Notes under the pieces: model-generated
The model's input: only the letters and a program-made list of their open reading frames with translations
Told to the model about the DNA's origin: nothing
Database searches by the model: none
Position numbers and translations under genes: made by a program
Shown: in pieces, positions 41,546 through 49,391 of the stretch
Position numbering within the stretch: position 1 is the first letter of the stretch
Layout of the letters: each line of letters opens with the position of its first letter
DNA from: an uncultured Eggerthellaceae bacterium
GTDB lineage: Bacteria; Actinomycetota; Coriobacteriia; Coriobacteriales; Eggerthellaceae
Direction: 5' to 3'
DNA length: 64,000 nt
Assembly (NCBI GenBank): GCA_934617065.1
Contig: CAKTTY010000002.1
Location: 62,001-126,000 of the forward strand

Positions 41546-42340
41546 CTATTGCCCGTGCAACGAGTTACCGGGGATGCGTTCCTGCATTTCGGTGATATTG
41601 CCCCAAAGGCGTTTAGGCATGAAACCATGGCGCAGTTCGGGGTTGTAGCGTTCTTTGATGGCTACGGCGTCATAGAAGCGTTTCCAGGCGTCAGCCATGA
41701 GCGCTTCGTCTGCGGTTTCCTCGGGTAGCGTGAGCGTGTCGCTTTTTACTAGGGTCCATGCGCCGTTGTGTGAGACTCCAGCGATACCATGGGCTTCGTC
41801 GAAGATGGTAAAGGGCTGCGTATTGAAGCGAGCGGCAAACCAATCCATGAGAATGGGGATCACGTTCGCTTTAGGGCTGCAGGTGGCAAACCAAACGCCG
41901 CCTTGCATTTCGCGGAAGCGCAGGAATTGCATCATATGGTGGCGTTCATTCATTACGAATCGGTGCAGCTTCACCATCGGCTCTACGTAGGGGTGAGCAA
42001 TTTGTCCGAGCACGTTGCCTTTTTCCTTCATGGCATAGCGCACGAAAGAACAAATTGTTGCACCTTTGTCGGGTTCATCGGAAAGAAACGCCACCTTAAT
42101 GGCGTTGAAGGTGCTGTGACCGCAATCGCGGTATAAGCCGTCTTTCACGCGCTGGGCTATGGCGGGGCTTGTGGGAATGGTTATCGGTTGCTGCCCTAGG
42201 CGCAGCTGTAGGTTTTCCTCTGTGACGATTTCGCTTGGGACGAGTTTTCGACGATACGTTTCGAATATGGCGCACAGAAGGCCCTCTAGGGTGCCGTCAT
42301 AGATGAAGGCATAGGAACTGTCTGGCTTGGGGTAGGGCAT
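41546..42340 (-). CDS. DNA-metabolism partner protein of the radical SAM repair enzyme (TIGR03915-type)
   Basis: 264 aa. ATG 42340 overlaps the upstream stop by one base (TAATG); a GTG at 42352 is an alternative. MPYPKPDSSYAFIYDGTLEGLLCAIFETYRRK is the characteristic start of the family seen beside, or fused to, uracil-DNA-glycosylase-like domains and paired with a radical SAM protein. Other family stretches are HRFVMNERHHMMQFLRF and IFDEAHGIAG. No catalytic motif is assigned; a DNA-repair role is inferred from the conserved pairing and from the LexA-like boxes upstream of the operon. Confidence 0.82.
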   Translation of the reverse strand: MPYPKPDSSYAFIYDGTLEGLLCAIFETYRRKLVPSEIVTEENLQLRLGQQPITIPTSPAIAQRVKDGLYRDCGHSTFNAIKVAFLSDEPDKGATICSFVRYAMKEKGNVLGQIAHPYVEPMVKLHRFVMNERHHMMQFLRFREMQGGVWFATCSPKANVIPILMDWFAARFNTQPFTIFDEAHGIAGVSHNGAWTLVKSDTLTLPEETADEALMADAWKRFYDAVAIKERYNPELRHGFMPKRLWGNITEMQERIPGNSLHGQ

Positions 42341-43797
42341 TAGGCGCTCCACTCCGGAAGTGGGAATATAGGGACAGGTACCGTTTTCCCATCTGGGAAA
42401 ACGGTACCTGTCCCTATATTCCCACTTTGCACATTGGGCAGATTCAAACGCGTGGAGAACGCGGGTTGTGCTTCGTTGTTTACTTGAGGCTGCAGATCGA
42501 AAATGCTCATCTGGCCTGGTGCAACCTTGGTGCTACGATTGCCGTGTTTGCCGCCGTTTATGGGCGCGGCAAGCTTGGCGCGCAAGGCGCTGGGATTGAA
42601 TTCGGCGCTGCACCCTTGGTACTTTCCTGCGCAGGTTATGAAGTAACGGGCGCGCTTGAGGGCGATGCCGAGTTTGCGCAGCTCTGGTTCGCGTAAGCAG
42701 GTGCTGCGTCGTGCGCGGATGATGCTGCGGGCACCGCGCGGGCCAATTCCGGGTACGCGCAGCAGCGTTTCAAGGCTGGCGGTATTCACTTCAACGGGGA
42801 AAATGCCCAGATTGTTCAGTGCCCAGTTGGCTTTTGGGTCAAGCTCGGGGTCAAGGAACGGATGGGCTTCGTCGATCAGCTCAGTTGCGTCGAACTTGTA
42901 GAAGCGCATAAGCCAGTCGGCCTGGTAGAGGCGATGTTCACGGTTAAGCTGCACGCCGGCATTTGGCAGGCGCTTGTCGGCGTTCACGGGCAAGTACGCA
43001 CTGAAGAACACGCGCTTCAAAGAAAGCGTGCGGTACAGAGCGCTGGAAAGGGTGAGTATTTGATAGTCCGATTCGGGTGTGGCCCCGATGATCATCTGCG
43101 TCGATTGCCCGGCAGGGGCAAATGCGCGGGTTTTGCGCGCAATAGGCGCCTGCGAGTAATAGGTGGTGTTCTTGCGCATGAGGGCGCGGGTATCGCGGTC
43201 TTCGGCGATAGAGTTCTTTATCTGCCGCATGGGTGCAACAATATTCTGTTTCGATTTGTCGGGCGCCAGAAGCGCCAGGCTTTGGCGCGAAGGCAGCTCC
43301 ATATTTACGCTCATACGGTCGGCTAAATGCCCCAGTTGCTCCACCAATTCAGGCGAGGTGCCAGGCACGGCTTTGGCGTGGATGTAACCACGGAACTGGT
43401 ATTCGTTGCGCAGGATGGAAAGCGCTTCGATCATAAGCTCAGTGGTGTAATCGGGGCTTTTGATGACGCCCGAACTCAAGAACAACCCCTCTATATAGTT
43501 GCGACGGTAGAAGCCAATGGTAAGGTCGGCGAGTTCGCGGGGCTTGAATACCGCGCGGCGCACTTCGTTTTCAGCGCGGTTCACGCAGTAGGCGCAGTTG
43601 TAGATGCACGCGTTGGTCATAAGCACTTTAAGCAGCGTGATGCAGCGCCCATCGGCCGTGAAGCTATGGCAAATGCCGGCGTCTATGGTGTTACCCAGCT
43701 CGCCTTTCTTCGCGGAACGGTTGATGCCCGATGAAGTGCAGGCAACATCGTACTTGGCCGCATCGGCCAGCACTTCCAATTTCGTTGCAATATCCAT
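42340..43797 (-). CDS. Putative DNA modification/repair radical SAM protein
   Basis: 485 aa. The radical SAM cluster motif CIYNCAYC (C64, C68, C71) sits in LLKVLMTNACIYNCAYCVNR. The barrel extends to about residue 290, and a helix-hairpin-helix DNA-binding motif LLRVPGIGPRGARSIIRAR lies near 345-365. This is the TIGR03916-type architecture. The last roughly 24 residues (starting QSGNIGTGTVFPDGKTV) are the translated 70-bp palindrome at 42358-42427, so the native C-terminus has been extended or replaced. The promoter carries two LexA-like boxes. It is followed by its partner gene with a one-base overlap. Confidence 0.88.
   Translation of the reverse strand: MDIATKLEVLADAAKYDVACTSSGINRSAKKGELGNTIDAGICHSFTADGRCITLLKVLMTNACIYNCAYCVNRAENEVRRAVFKPRELADLTIGFYRRNYIEGLFLSSGVIKSPDYTTELMIEALSILRNEYQFRGYIHAKAVPGTSPELVEQLGHLADRMSVNMELPSRQSLALLAPDKSKQNIVAPMRQIKNSIAEDRDTRALMRKNTTYYSQAPIARKTRAFAPAGQSTQMIIGATPESDYQILTLSSALYRTLSLKRVFFSAYLPVNADKRLPNAGVQLNREHRLYQADWLMRFYKFDATELIDEAHPFLDPELDPKANWALNNLGIFPVEVNTASLETLLRVPGIGPRGARSIIRARRSTCLREPELRKLGIALKRARYFITCAGKYQGCSAEFNPSALRAKLAAPINGGKHGNRSTKVAPGQMSIFDLQPQVNNEAQPAFSTRLNLPNVQSGNIGTGTVFPDGKTVPVPIFPLPEWSA
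42358..42427. repeat. Perfect 70-bp palindrome inside the radical SAM coding region
   Basis: Arms 42358-42391 and 42394-42427 are perfect 34-bp reverse complements with a 2-bp centre. The modules GTGGGAATATAGGGACAGG and TACCTGTCCC place it in the same family as 18331-18469 and 50984-51118, here without an enclosed terminator. It lies in frame in the 3' end of the gene. Confidence 0.93.
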
Positions 43798-43798
43798 A

Positions 43799-43856
43799 CG
43801 TACATCCGTTCGCCGTTTTCCGCCAAAAGATTACGCGAACATTTGTACGTTGTCAA
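43799..43856 (-). promoter_or_regulatory. Promoter with two LexA-like (SOS) boxes
   Basis: Minus-strand -35 TTGACA (43851-43856) and -10 TAATCT (43828-43833) are 17 bp apart. Box 1, CGAACATTTGTACG (43836-43849, plus strand), fills the spacer. Box 2, CGAACGGATGTACG (minus strand, 43799-43812), lies two bases before the ATG. Both read CGAAC-N4-GTACG, one base from the Gram-positive LexA consensus CGAAC-N4-GTTCG. Confidence 0.75.
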
Positions 43857-43878
43857 ATGGCGGCCCAACGCCGCGAAT

Positions 43879-43915
43879 GGCCTTTCTTTATCTCGAAATA
43901 GGAGAAAGAAAGGCC
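43879..43915. repeat. 11-bp inverted repeat upstream of the cysteine protease gene
   Basis: GGCCTTTCTTT (43879-43889) and AAAGAAAGGCC (43905-43915) are perfect complements with a 15-nt loop, about 110 bp before the protease start. Could be a leader structure, a regulator site or a weak terminator. Confidence 0.5.
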
Positions 43916-44023
43916 AGTAGCCTATTGCAGCAGCCGCACTGCATGTTTTTTGTGTTTTGAGCTTGGAAAATGATAAACAGTAAGCAAGCGCGCTTTTCGT
44001 AAATGAGCTGATAGGAGGTCGCA

Positions 44024-45172
44024 ATGGGGCTCACGGCAAAGATAACGAGATTCGTTTACGGTACGGTAATCGTTCTAATATTCGTTTTAATTGCTGCTGC
44101 TGTCTCTTTTCCGAAAACCGCTTTCGGCGAGGAGAAAATCGAGCTAACGCCAGCGCTAGCTAGCGAAGTGGCTCTTGATTTTAGGGCATCGTTAAATGGA
44201 AGCCAGGAGGTGCTCACCGCTGAGCCAATAAGGTTTTTCAACGATTCCGGCCAGGCTATTGGATATATTGTTGAATACCAATTAGCTGACGGAAGTCCAG
44301 AGGGCTATGTCGTGCTTGACAATAGCGATGCAAGCCTTTTTTCTGAATGGTCGTTCGAGGATGGGGCTCGTTCCCCGATTTCTTCTTCGCTTGGCGAAAT
44401 CTCTGTTTACGCGACCAACGGTTCATCGCCTTTTGTAATCAAATCCGCTCCTTTTTCTTATGCCGTATCTATTCCAGATAGAGGCATAATTTTGAGCGAG
44501 GAGGGGGAGGACATATCCTCGGATTTCAGCATTCCTGCAGAGTATAGCTCTACCCCCAATTCGCCAGATTGGTATGCGGTATTTATTGATGGTTTTAGTT
44601 CCGACTACACAATGAGTACATTCAAAAATGCCGTTGACGAGTTTATCTGCTTTAGCAAAAGCGAAGCTGAATCGAGGACAGGGAAATATGGCTGTGCTGT
44701 TACGGCGATGCTGAACTGTGCTCCTCATTATGTAAACTCATTTAACTGGAACAACTGGGGCGCAGACTATAATAGCCTTTGGAGCTTGTCCAATACGACT
44801 GTCGACCATACTTCTGGCGGTATTACTTATGGTTCTACCCCAAACAACAAAATCGGGCCCGCTTTCGCATCGTATTGCGAGGGCAATGGGACGACCGTCC
44901 GCTACTCGAACAGCATGAATCCATTTTGGGATTTTTTCAAATCAACCGTCGATAGGGGCGATCTTAGCATTTTTTGCGCAGGGATAAATATCGATGGCGC
45001 TAGGGATGGCCATGCTATGGCGGTTGAAGGCTATTCGATTCTTCGTCCTTCAAGTGGAGCAGGCGAAAACATCTATACACTGTTTGTTGCTGATGGATGG
45101 GATCAGGGTCGCTTTGTTAACTTCTACTACACTAGGTACACTGACACATATGGCGTTGCGTTTAGCAGATAG
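44024..45172 (+). CDS. Secreted papain-fold cysteine protease-like protein (C39/C10-like)
   Basis: 382 aa. ATG 44024 has AGGAGG upstream. An N-terminal hydrophobic signal (about 12-35, ending TAFG) is followed by a proregion-like segment (about 40-180, including SPEGYVVLDN as in streptopain-type propeptides). The papain-like domain has nucleophile Cys224 in GKYGCAVTAMLN and His330 in RDGHAMAVEGY, with Asp357/Trp359 in VADGWD as the third position. It is probably exported as a zymogen or as a membrane-anchored protease, possibly a bacteriocin or self-protein processor. It overlaps the next lipoprotein gene by 23 bp. AT-richer than its neighbours, suggesting acquisition. Confidence 0.78.
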   Translation: MGLTAKITRFVYGTVIVLIFVLIAAAVSFPKTAFGEEKIELTPALASEVALDFRASLNGSQEVLTAEPIRFFNDSGQAIGYIVEYQLADGSPEGYVVLDNSDASLFSEWSFEDGARSPISSSLGEISVYATNGSSPFVIKSAPFSYAVSIPDRGIILSEEGEDISSDFSIPAEYSSTPNSPDWYAVFIDGFSSDYTMSTFKNAVDEFICFSKSEAESRTGKYGCAVTAMLNCAPHYVNSFNWNNWGADYNSLWSLSNTTVDHTSGGITYGSTPNNKIGPAFASYCEGNGTTVRYSNSMNPFWDFFKSTVDRGDLSIFCAGINIDGARDGHAMAVEGYSILRPSSGAGENIYTLFVADGWDQGRFVNFYYTRYTDTYGVAFSR

Positions 45173-45638
45173 GACACTCAGTTTGCGGATTTGCTTGCCT
45201 GCTTTAACGTTGGCTGTTTTGCTGTCGTTCGCCTTTCTGACGGCTTGCAATTGGAAGGAAGCCGATGTTAGTTCCAGTGAGTGCGAGGAAGAAATGAGCG
45301 AAATGAAAGTAAACGATACCCCTCAAGACCATCTTCCCGTACTGAATTCAAAGGCTTTGTCCGAGCGGAAGGGAACCCCAGAAGGAATGAGCGGAGGCTT
45401 GATGTCTCATCAATGGGAGGTGAGTGGCCAGGTGGTTGCGTGTGACGAGGAAAGCGGCGCCGTTGCCGTATCCGTCGACAGCGACAACGATTATCTTCAA
45501 TACCTCAACAGTCCGATTTTGGTTTCCGTTGGGAACGAGGCGGGATTTGCCGTAGGGGACAGGGTTTTGGTAACGTTCCTACCTCCCGGCAGCGAAGAAA
45601 CCGTTTTGCATCCAAACAGTCTGGTGAAAAGCCAGTAA
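45150..45638 (+). CDS. Lipoprotein coupled to the cysteine protease gene
   Basis: 162 aa with start at ATG 45150, inside the protease 3' end, because this opens a lipoprotein signal peptide (ICLPALTLAVLLSFAFLTAC; lipobox LTAC). The mature protein is acidic at first (SSSECEEEMSEM). It ends in a small beta-type domain (WEVSGQVVACDEESGAVAVSV, GFAVGDRVLVTFLPPGSE) resembling an OB or beta-barrel fold. Function unknown; the overlap implies that it works with, inhibits or localises the protease. Confidence 0.72.
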   Translation: MALRLADRTLSLRICLPALTLAVLLSFAFLTACNWKEADVSSSECEEEMSEMKVNDTPQDHLPVLNSKALSERKGTPEGMSGGLMSHQWEVSGQVVACDEESGAVAVSVDSDNDYLQYLNSPILVSVGNEAGFAVGDRVLVTFLPPGSEETVLHPNSLVKSQ

Positions 45639-45642
45639 AAGA

Positions 45643-45681
45643 AAAAGGGGAATCGCAGGTAAACTGCGGTTCCCCTTTTTA
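45643..45681. terminator. Bidirectional intrinsic terminator
   Basis: Stem AAAAGGGGAATCGCAG (45643-45658) / CTGCGGTTCCCCTTTT (45664-45679), one mismatch, with T runs in both directions. It separates convergent genes. Confidence 0.92.
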
Positions 45682-45704
45682 GACGCCCATCCTGCGAGCG
45701 GTCG

Positions 45705-47819
45705 CTATTCCTTTTCTGCGGCTTCAGGCAGGAAGGTGCGGGCGTTGTAGGCGGAAATGCCCACGGTTGCGGAGTTGTGCAGCAGTGAAGATGCTTGCGG
45801 TGTGATGATGCCGCCGATGCCCAACGCCAACAGCAGCGTGTTGAACCCGATGGTGACGCGATAACCCTGAGCCATGCGCTTTTCCAGGATGCAAGAAAGT
45901 TTGCGCAGCTCAACCAGCGAATGCAAATCATCGGAAACCAACGATATGTCGGCCGCCTCGCGTGCTACGGCACTGCCGGAGCTCATGGCGATGCTCACAT
46001 GCGCAGCTGCCAGGGCGGGCGAATCGTTCACGCCGTCGCCTACCATAACCACGCGGTGACCTTCGGCTTGCAGCTGCTCCACGATCTCGTGCTTGTGCTC
46101 GGGCAAAAGATCGGCCTTGAATTCGGAGATGCCGGTTTTCGCGGCAATGCGGTGGGCAGAACGCTCGTTGTCGCCGGTAAGCATTATCACGCGCTTGAAG
46201 CCGACCTGTTTGAGCTCTTCCACCACTTCGGCAACGTTTTCTTTCAGCGGGTCCTCGATGTACAGAACGCCCCACAAAACGTTGTCCACTGCCAGGAACA
46301 AAGGCGAAGTGCCACAGGCCTTCTCATGGATGGCCTCAAGCTCGGCAGGAGCAATGGGCACATGTTCGTCTTCCACCACGAAGTGCTCGGAACCGATCAC
46401 GCAGCGCTTGCCGTTGATGCTGGAGGCAATGCCGTGGGCAACTACGTACTCCACTTCAGCGTGGCGCTCGCGGTGCTCCAGCCCGCGCTTCATGGCTTCG
46501 TTCACCACGGCGCGCGCAACGGGGTGGGGGAAGTGCTCCTCCAAGCAGGCAGCCAGGCGAAGCACCTCTTCAGCGGGCATTTCGTTGTAGCTGGTTACCT
46601 CGCGCACCGAAGGCGTTGCCTGGGTAAGCGTGCCCGTTTTGTCGAACACGATAACGTCGGCTTCGGCCATGTGCTTGAAGTAGCGCGAGCCCTTCACCGT
46701 GAAGCCGCGCTTGGCGCTTTCGCTTTGCGCCGCCATAACGGCGATGCTGCCGGAAAGGCGCAGCGCGCAGGAGTAATCCACCATAAGCGCGGCGGCCGTT
46801 TTGGTGAGGTTGCGCGTGGTAAGCGCCACGATGCCCGCCAGAAGGAAGTTCCACGGCACCAGCTTGTCGGCCATGGCTTCGATGTGCTTCTGGTCGGACG
46901 ATTTCAGCGCTTCGGACTGTTCCACCATCGAAACGATGGAGCGTAGCTTGCTTTCCTCGGGGTTGCCGGAAATGCGGATGAAGATTTCGCCTTCTTCCAC
47001 GGTGGTGCCGGCGTATACCGTGTCGCCCGTTTTGCGCACGATTGCCAGCGGTTCGCCAGTAAGCGAGCTTTGGTTTACGCCTGCTTCGCCTGAAATGATC
47101 TCGCCGTCGGCGGGAATCTGGCAACCAAGGCGCACTACCACGGTGTCGCCGTGTTTCAGCTCGCCAATGGCAACCTCGCGTTCAACATCGCCTTCCACTA
47201 CGGTTGCGGTGCTGGGGATGTCGAACAGCGATCGCACCAGGCTGCTTTCGCTGCGGCGCTGGGTGTAATCTTCCAGGATTTCGCCCACCTTCAGAAGGAA
47301 GATGGTGCTGCCGGCGGTTGCTGGCTTGCCCTGGATGAAGCCCATAGCAATTGCCGCGCCGTCCAAGACGGGCACGTCAAGACGACCATGGCGCAGGGAA
47401 TCGAGCGCTGCTTTCCAGAATGGGATAGCAGAAATGATGGTCCATGCAGTGCGTAGCGGTACCGGAAGGAACCAGCGGCGCATAGCGCGGAACACGATCA
47501 TGTTGGCAATCTGCGTGAACAGATGACGCGGACGCGGTGCCAGCATAAGCGAGTTTTCGGGCTCCCAGGCTTTAACCTCTTTGTACGTAAGCGCTTTGAG
47601 CTTGCTTACGATGGTGGTGCGTGCCAAGGCAAGCTCGGCTTTGCCGACTCCCTCGAAGGCCACGGAAAGTGAGCCTGCCTTTGGGTAGGCAACGCACTTG
47701 GTTACGCAGGGGAGTGCCAAAAACGTTTCCTCGAGCGCGATCGCATCATGCTCAGGGATTTTCCCCTGAAGATCGAATCGGATCCTTCCGGGGATCTCGT
47801 GTTTGATCGCGAAACGCAT
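45705..47819 (-). CDS. Heavy-metal P-type ATPase with non-canonical metal motif
   Basis: 704-aa P1B-type ATPase. The actuator loop has SSLTGEP, the phosphorylation site is VFDKTGTLT (Asp393), the nucleotide domain has EEHFPHPVA (the HP motif) and the hinge is MVGDGVNDSPALA. The usual CPC/SPC metal motif is replaced by DYSCALRLS (348-356). The N-terminal domain (1-75) has a heavy-metal-associated-like layout but CVTKC in place of CxxC. This subgroup, with the adjoining small protein, recalls mycobacterial CtpC and its PacL partner (Zn/Mn efflux). Metal specificity cannot be read from sequence. A terminator follows the stop. Confidence 0.9.
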   Translation of the reverse strand: MRFAIKHEIPGRIRFDLQGKIPEHDAIALEETFLALPCVTKCVAYPKAGSLSVAFEGVGKAELALARTTIVSKLKALTYKEVKAWEPENSLMLAPRPRHLFTQIANMIVFRAMRRWFLPVPLRTAWTIISAIPFWKAALDSLRHGRLDVPVLDGAAIAMGFIQGKPATAGSTIFLLKVGEILEDYTQRRSESSLVRSLFDIPSTATVVEGDVEREVAIGELKHGDTVVVRLGCQIPADGEIISGEAGVNQSSLTGEPLAIVRKTGDTVYAGTTVEEGEIFIRISGNPEESKLRSIVSMVEQSEALKSSDQKHIEAMADKLVPWNFLLAGIVALTTRNLTKTAAALMVDYSCALRLSGSIAVMAAQSESAKRGFTVKGSRYFKHMAEADVIVFDKTGTLTQATPSVREVTSYNEMPAEEVLRLAACLEEHFPHPVARAVVNEAMKRGLEHRERHAEVEYVVAHGIASSINGKRCVIGSEHFVVEDEHVPIAPAELEAIHEKACGTSPLFLAVDNVLWGVLYIEDPLKENVAEVVEELKQVGFKRVIMLTGDNERSAHRIAAKTGISEFKADLLPEHKHEIVEQLQAEGHRVVMVGDGVNDSPALAAAHVSIAMSSGSAVAREAADISLVSDDLHSLVELRKLSCILEKRMAQGYRVTIGFNTLLLALGIGGIITPQASSLLHNSATVGISAYNARTFLPEAAEKE

Positions 47820-47824
47820 GGTTG

Positions 47825-48091
47825 CTACTTGCCTTCTGCTTCCTGAGCTTCGGCGAGTTCCTTGGCGGCCTCTTCTTCAGCTTCTTCCGCACCCTTGTCG
47901 TAGCCAGCTTCAGCGAGGATGTCGTCGAGCTCTGCCTTTGCCTCGTCGACGATGGACTCAGCTTCTTCCTTGACCTTCAAACCCTGGGCAACGGTTGCTA
48001 CGGCCGCCTTGCGCACTGGTTCGCTTTTCAGCGCCTTGACGCCGAGGGTTCCCAGCAGAAAGCCTGCTCCTACGAGAATTCCATGGTTCAT
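47825..48091 (-). CDS. PacL-like/DUF1490- or DUF6110-type small membrane protein
   Basis: 88 aa. AAGGAGG lies upstream of ATG 48091, and the gene ends 5 bp before the P-type ATPase start, so the two are co-translated. The N-terminus is a Gly-rich membrane helix (GILVGAGFLLGTLGVKAL), followed by KSEPVRKAAVATVAQGLKVKEEAESIVDEAKAELDDI and a Glu/Ala-rich tail. In mycobacteria, DUF1490 proteins upstream of metal ATPases (PacL1 with CtpC) scaffold the pump and bind metal. Here the acidic tail (EAEEEAAKELAEAQEAEG) could play the metal-binding role. Homology is judged by layout only. Confidence 0.75.
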   Translation of the reverse strand: MNHGILVGAGFLLGTLGVKALKSEPVRKAAVATVAQGLKVKEEAESIVDEAKAELDDILAEAGYDKGAEEAEEEAAKELAEAQEAEGK

Positions 48092-48137
48092 TGCGTCCTC
48101 CTTAGAACTGCTTTTGTATGGTGAAAGTTCACCACCC

Positions 48138-48197
48138 TTAACATTCAAAGTTTACCACTGCAAACATCGTCTGGTTAAAAAAGTTTGCTAATGTTAA
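48138..48197. promoter_or_regulatory. Spaced TTAACATT/AATGTTAA inverted repeat upstream of the metal-pump operon
   Basis: TTAACATT (48138-48145) and AATGTTAA (48190-48197) flank AT-rich sequence that also contains GTTTAC and GCAAAC elements and should hold the pump promoter. A metal-responsive regulator site is possible. No regulator gene is adjacent. Confidence 0.4.
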
Positions 48198-48284
48198 CAG
48201 AGGCGAAGATTGGTGGTTCTAGGCGGGCTCGTCTGGTTGCATGGGGCGGTTCCGATGCGAAGCGCCTCGAGCGGGCTGCAGACG

Positions 48285-49391
48285 CTAAATCAACGAATAA
48301 TGGAAAACGCCTTGCGCGTCTTCTTCTCGATTTATCTGGCCTTTATCGGCAAGGTACTCCAAATGCGAAAACGTCATGGCAATACGTCGTACCCGCATAC
48401 CGAACTCCAGCTTATCGAACGCCCCATGGGAACGCTGTGCGGAGGCGGCAACTTCTTTTGCCGTTGCGGTTCCCAGCTGATTCATGATTTCCATTCGCTT
48501 TGTCAGCGGTTTTTTGAACTTGCCAATCATGTATTCGTAGAACGCATCGATATTATCTGCTCCGTAGAGCGGTTCATGGTGGGACATGAATACCGTTTCG
48601 AAGCCCATCGCTTTGAGGCGGGGGAATGTGTCCAGAAAATGGTCGAGTAGATGGTCGTTACGACCGAACTGAACAAGGGAGGGCGCGGCGTCTACCACGT
48701 GGTCGCCACTGAACAGTATCTTTTTTCGTGCGTCGCCAAAGCACAGGTGCTCGGGCGCATGACCAGGTGTTTCGATTGCGGAAATAACCCAATCGCCAAC
48801 CGAAATGGAATCGCCATCGTGAAGGATGGTGGCGTGAGGCGCAGAGGGTTGCTGCACCTGCATGATGTACAGCAGCGTGTCGCGAAATTCCTCCCAGCAA
48901 GTATCCAGCGCTTCAGGCCATCCGATTACGCGTGCGTAATCGCGGCAGAATTCTTCGTTAACCTGCGGCAAGGTGCCATGGTATACCGTGCGTCCTCCCT
49001 GCTCCAAAAAATAGGGGAGGTTGCCAACATGGTCGGCGTGAAAATGGGTTATAGCAACATCGGTATTGCTCCAGGGTACTTCAGCTTGTTGAAGCATGGC
49101 ATCGAGGTGCTCTGTTCCGGTGAGCTGGGGGTGACCGAGGTCAATGAACAAGCCTTGCTTTCCGCGTTCAAAAAGCAGATACCGATCAATGCGATCGGCG
49201 AAGTAGAAGTTCTTGACGTCGAAAACCGCATGCATAAGCCCAGGTATTGGTTCGTCCAGAGAAACCATTTCATACGTTACATCACCGAGCATGTCGTCAA
49301 AACCGCTTTTGTCTGCGGTTGAGCTGCTAAAGGTATCGGCTTTCGCGGTTGGCCGAATCGTGGGGCTGGATTGTGCTGGGCGCTGAGGCAT
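48285..49391 (-). CDS. Metallo-beta-lactamase-fold hydrolase
   Basis: 368 aa from ATG 49391, which has AAAGGAA 7 nt upstream; an ATG at 49406 is less well placed. The dinuclear metal motif is ITHFHADHVGN (HxHxDH), with later ligands in ETPGHAPEHL, LFSGDHVVD and VFMSHHEP. A C-terminal winged-helix-like segment (about 290-368) is typical of LACTB2-type members. The N-terminal roughly 50 residues are a polar, probably disordered extension. A paralogue of similar design lies at 56038-57090. The substrate (thioester or other) is unknown. Confidence 0.85.
   Translation of the reverse strand: MPQRPAQSSPTIRPTAKADTFSSSTADKSGFDDMLGDVTYEMVSLDEPIPGLMHAVFDVKNFYFADRIDRYLLFERGKQGLFIDLGHPQLTGTEHLDAMLQQAEVPWSNTDVAITHFHADHVGNLPYFLEQGGRTVYHGTLPQVNEEFCRDYARVIGWPEALDTCWEEFRDTLLYIMQVQQPSAPHATILHDGDSISVGDWVISAIETPGHAPEHLCFGDARKKILFSGDHVVDAAPSLVQFGRNDHLLDHFLDTFPRLKAMGFETVFMSHHEPLYGADNIDAFYEYMIGKFKKPLTKRMEIMNQLGTATAKEVAASAQRSHGAFDKLEFGMRVRRIAMTFSHLEYLADKGQINREEDAQGVFHYSLI

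Noticed and set aside
45795..46946. 383-codon plus-strand frame opposite the P-type ATPase
   Set aside because: Antisense shadow; the minus-strand ATPase motifs are unambiguous.
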